Source of the DNA: Nitriliruptoraceae bacterium
Lineage (GTDB): Bacteria > Actinomycetota > Nitriliruptoria > Nitriliruptorales > Nitriliruptoraceae
Direction: 5' to 3'
DNA: 6,763 nucleotides
Assembly: GCA_003554005.1 (NCBI GenBank)
Contig: PWEU01000220.1
Coordinates: 1-6,763 of the forward strand
Both the position numbers and the translations under genes were made by a program. This document shows positions 5,216 to 6,763 of this stretch, one piece after another. The notes beneath the pieces are model-generated. The model was not told the origin of the DNA, made no database searches, and was given only the letters and a program-made list of their open reading frames with translations. Position 1 is the first letter of the stretch, and each line of letters starts with the position of its first letter.

Positions 5216-5886
5216 GGTGCCGGCCGCAGCACGTAGCCGACGCTGCGGACGGTGTGGAGCAGCCGCGGCTCACCTCCGGCCTCCAGCTTGCGTCGCAGGT
5301 ACCCCACGTACACCTCGAGGGTGTTCTTGCTGGCCGCGGCCTGCTCGCCCCACACCGCGTCGAGCAGTGCCTCGTGGCGCAGCACGATCCTCGGGTACTC
5401 GGCGAGGTGGTGCAGCAGCCGGAACTCGAGGTCGGTCAGCTCCACCTGGCGGTCGCCGCGTCGCCCCTCGCGGGTATCGGGATCGAGGACCAGGTCGCCG
5501 ACCCGCAGACGTCGGTCAGGATCGACGGTGACCCGTCGCAGGAGGGCACGGATCCGCGCCAGGAGCTCCTCCAGCGCGAAGGGCTTGACGAGGTAGTCGT
5601 CAGCGCCGACGTCCAGACCCGTGACCCGATCGTCGACGCCGTCCCGGGCGGTGAGCACCAGCACGGGCCGATCGTCACCGTCCGCTCGGAGCCGCCGGCA
5701 CACGGCCAGCCCGTCCATGCCGGGCAGCCCGAGGTCCAGCACGACCAGGTCCGGGTCGTGGGCGGCGATGGCGCTGAGCGCTGCCAGTCCATCGCCGGCG
5801 GTCACCACCTCGATGCCTTGGGCGCGCAGCGCCCGGTCGAGCGCATCACGCACCGACCGGTCGTCCTCGACCACCAGGATCCGCAT
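5212..5886 (-). CDS. OmpR/PhoB-family response regulator
   Basis: This 224-residue protein has the usual length of the family. The receiver domain (1-118) shows the acidic pair Asp8-Asp9, the phosphorylation site Asp51 in VVLDLGLPGMDG, Thr79 and Lys101 (YLVKPF). The winged-helix DNA-binding domain (about 125-222) has the recognition-helix segment NTLEVYVGYLRRKL (188-201) and the wing HTVRSVGYVLRP (211-222). It should be phosphorylated by the kinase encoded directly downstream; the two genes overlap by four bases. The ATG at 5886 starts exactly at the receiver fold (MRILVVEDD). The frame is open for 37 more codons upstream, but that part is Gly/Ala-rich and unlike the family. No good Shine-Dalgarno is present. 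A -10-like CAAGCT sits six bases before the ATG, preceded by an 11-bp direct repeat, so leaderless and autoregulated expression is possible. Family certain; target genes inferred. Confidence 0.95.
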   Translation of the reverse strand: MRILVVEDDRSVRDALDRALRAQGIEVVTAGDGLAALSAIAAHDPDLVVLDLGLPGMDGLAVCRRLRADGDDRPVLVLTARDGVDDRVTGLDVGADDYLVKPFALEELLARIRALLRRVTVDPDRRLRVGDLVLDPDTREGRRGDRQVELTDLEFRLLHHLAEYPRIVLRHEALLDAVWGEQAAASKNTLEVYVGYLRRKLEAGGEPRLLHTVRSVGYVLRPAP

Positions 5887-5892
5887 GACGCC

Positions 5893-5924
5893 AGCTTGGC
5901 ACGTGCGCCTGGGAGCCGCCTGAG
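5893..5924 (-). promoter_or_regulatory. Predicted autoregulatory operator and promoter of the response regulator
   Basis: Read on the - strand: CTCAG, six bases, CCCAG (5924-5909), ten bases, CAAGCT (5898-5893), six bases, ATG. The same layout (11-bp direct repeat, ten-base gap, similar hexamer) precedes the secreted Arg/Glu gene. OmpR-type regulators typically bind such repeats and control their own operon. CAAGCT keeps only A2 and T6 of the TAnnnT consensus. The second pentamer also falls in a small CCGC/GCGG hairpin, an alternative reading. Confidence 0.4.
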
Positions 5925-5993
5925 CGGAGCCGGCTTCCCCGCACCCGGCGCCTTCGCACCCGACCTCACCGCGAGCTGCCCGGGGGCCACGCG

Positions 5994-6689
5994 TCACAGG
6001 GTCGGGTCGATCTCCCCCTCCTCGATCAGCTCCCGCACCTCCGCGGGCTCGACCCCCGGCAGGTCACCGAGCAGCGTGCGCTTCTTGGCCGCGAACTCCT
6101 CGTCGGTGAGGTGGCCACGCTCGCGCAGGTCGGCCAGGGCTTCGAGCTGCTGGACGACGTCGCGCGCGGGCACGGTGCCCCCTGAGCGGAAGTGCAGGCT
6201 GCGCAGCTCCCGTGCCCGGTAGACCTCCGACTGGAAGGCCTCCGGGTCGGGGATGTCTGCGAGACGGCTCTGCCCCTGGCTGCCGGCCGACTCGATGAGC
6301 ACGTCGCCGTAGCCGAGCATCCGCTCGACCACGCGCTGGCTGAAGAGCACGTTGGTGATGTTCTCCAGCGGGATCTCCGTACCGGTGCGGGCGATCAGCC
6401 CCTGGCGCACCACGATGCGCTCGTCGGTCAGTACGTAGTTGGTCGCGTACCAGGCCACCAGCGCCCGGGCGGACAGCGCCAGCCACAACAGCAGCGCCAA
6501 CCCGAAGGAGGCGCCGAAGGACCACCCCGGACTCCAACGTTCGGGCAGGGCCGCCACCGCGAAGCCGGCGATGGCCGCCAGCGCCATGGCCCAGCCGATG
6601 GCGGGCAGCAGCACCTTCCAGTGGGGTCGGAACTGGTGCAGGATCTCTTCATCGTCGGTGAGTAGACGCTCCGGATACCTCACGGTCAT
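5994..6689 (-). CDS. Membrane bacterial-PH (bPH2) and SHOCT domain protein
   Basis: This 231-residue protein has two membrane helices near the N-terminus (about 25-47 and 57-80). A bacterial PH domain of the YdbT/DUF304 type follows (about 83-160), including TNYVLTDERIVVRQGL (83-98) and the PLENITNV segment (107-114). Near the C-terminus is a SHOCT motif (about 176-207): LEALADLRERGHLTDEEFAAKK. SHOCT segments are short helical hairpins common at the ends of membrane or stress proteins, probably for oligomerisation or partner binding. The function of such proteins is not established. Start choice is uncertain: the ATG at 6689 has GGGAG only 3 bases upstream, and a GTG at 6683 would be spaced 9 bases from it. 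The ATG at 6725 is in frame but has no ribosome site. The regulator gene follows after 107 bp on the same strand with its own promoter-like element, so co-transcription is uncertain. Confidence 0.75.
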   Translation of the reverse strand: MTVRYPERLLTDDEEILHQFRPHWKVLLPAIGWAMALAAIAGFAVAALPERWSPGWSFGASFGLALLLWLALSARALVAWYATNYVLTDERIVVRQGLIARTGTEIPLENITNVLFSQRVVERMLGYGDVLIESAGSQGQSRLADIPDPEAFQSEVYRARELRSLHFRSGGTVPARDVVQQLEALADLRERGHLTDEEFAAKKRTLLGDLPGVEPAEVRELIEEGEIDPTL

Positions 6690-6763
6690 CGTCTCCCGGT
6701 GCGGACGAGCTGGCGGCCACCCCATACGGCGGCCGCTCGGACATCGAGGTGGCAGCCTACGCC

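Noticed and set aside
3602..5236. Long open frame on the + strand opposite the kinase
   Set aside because: It is the antisense shadow of a GC-rich gene. It has no recognisable domain and low-complexity composition, whereas the - strand frame has every kinase motif.
5887..5997. N-terminal extension of the response regulator
   Set aside because: Receiver homology starts exactly at the ATG at 5886; the extension covers the predicted promoter and is Gly/Ala-rich.
6742..6759. TAGGCT -10-like hexamer on the - strand followed by an ATG opening a short out-of-frame peptide upstream of the PH-SHOCT gene
   Set aside because: The -35 region lies outside the window and the small frame has no supporting feature; TAnnnT alone is too common.

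Overview
The window is strongly GC-rich, with G or C in most third codon positions, and its genes start with ATG. Together with the gene families present (MMPL/RND exporter, Hrp1-like CBS protein, bacterial PH-SHOCT protein, OmpR-type two-component pair), this suggests an actinobacterium, possibly a deep-branching lineage. No rRNA, tRNA or marker gene is present, so genus and species cannot be given.

Layout. The left 1.5 kb holds the 3' part of an MMPL/RND-family exporter on the + strand. All six remaining genes are on the - strand and are read from right to left: a membrane PH-SHOCT protein (start 6689), an OmpR-type response regulator (start 5886), a sensor histidine kinase (start 5215, overlapping the regulator by ATGA), a DUF554 membrane protein (start 3563), a secreted Arg/Glu-repeat protein (start 2639) and a two-CBS-domain protein (start 2001). 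The exporter and the CBS gene converge on a short spacer with a perfect 8-bp stem. No stretch longer than 300 bases lacks a gene. No IS element, CRISPR array or RNA gene was seen.

How the parts may work together. The regulator-kinase pair is a standard phosphorelay, with all catalytic boxes intact. The DNA before the regulator and the DNA before the secreted Arg/Glu gene share one architecture: two CTCAG-like pentamers 11 bp apart, then exactly 10 bp, then a similar -10-like hexamer. I infer that the regulator controls its own operon and the secreted protein. The CBS gene has its own palindromic box, which resembles the dormancy (DosR/DevR) operator of other actinobacteria and suggests a separate hypoxia or dormancy input.

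Points of interest: the shared promoter architecture; the DosR-like box before an Hrp1-like gene; the secreted, almost purely charged helical repeat protein with a recent 78-bp duplication; an exporter whose proton-relay Asp-Tyr pair is replaced by Pro-Phe in its second half; and a cluster of short tandem repeats (12, 15, 18 and 78 bp) inside and between the kinase, DUF554 and secreted-protein genes.
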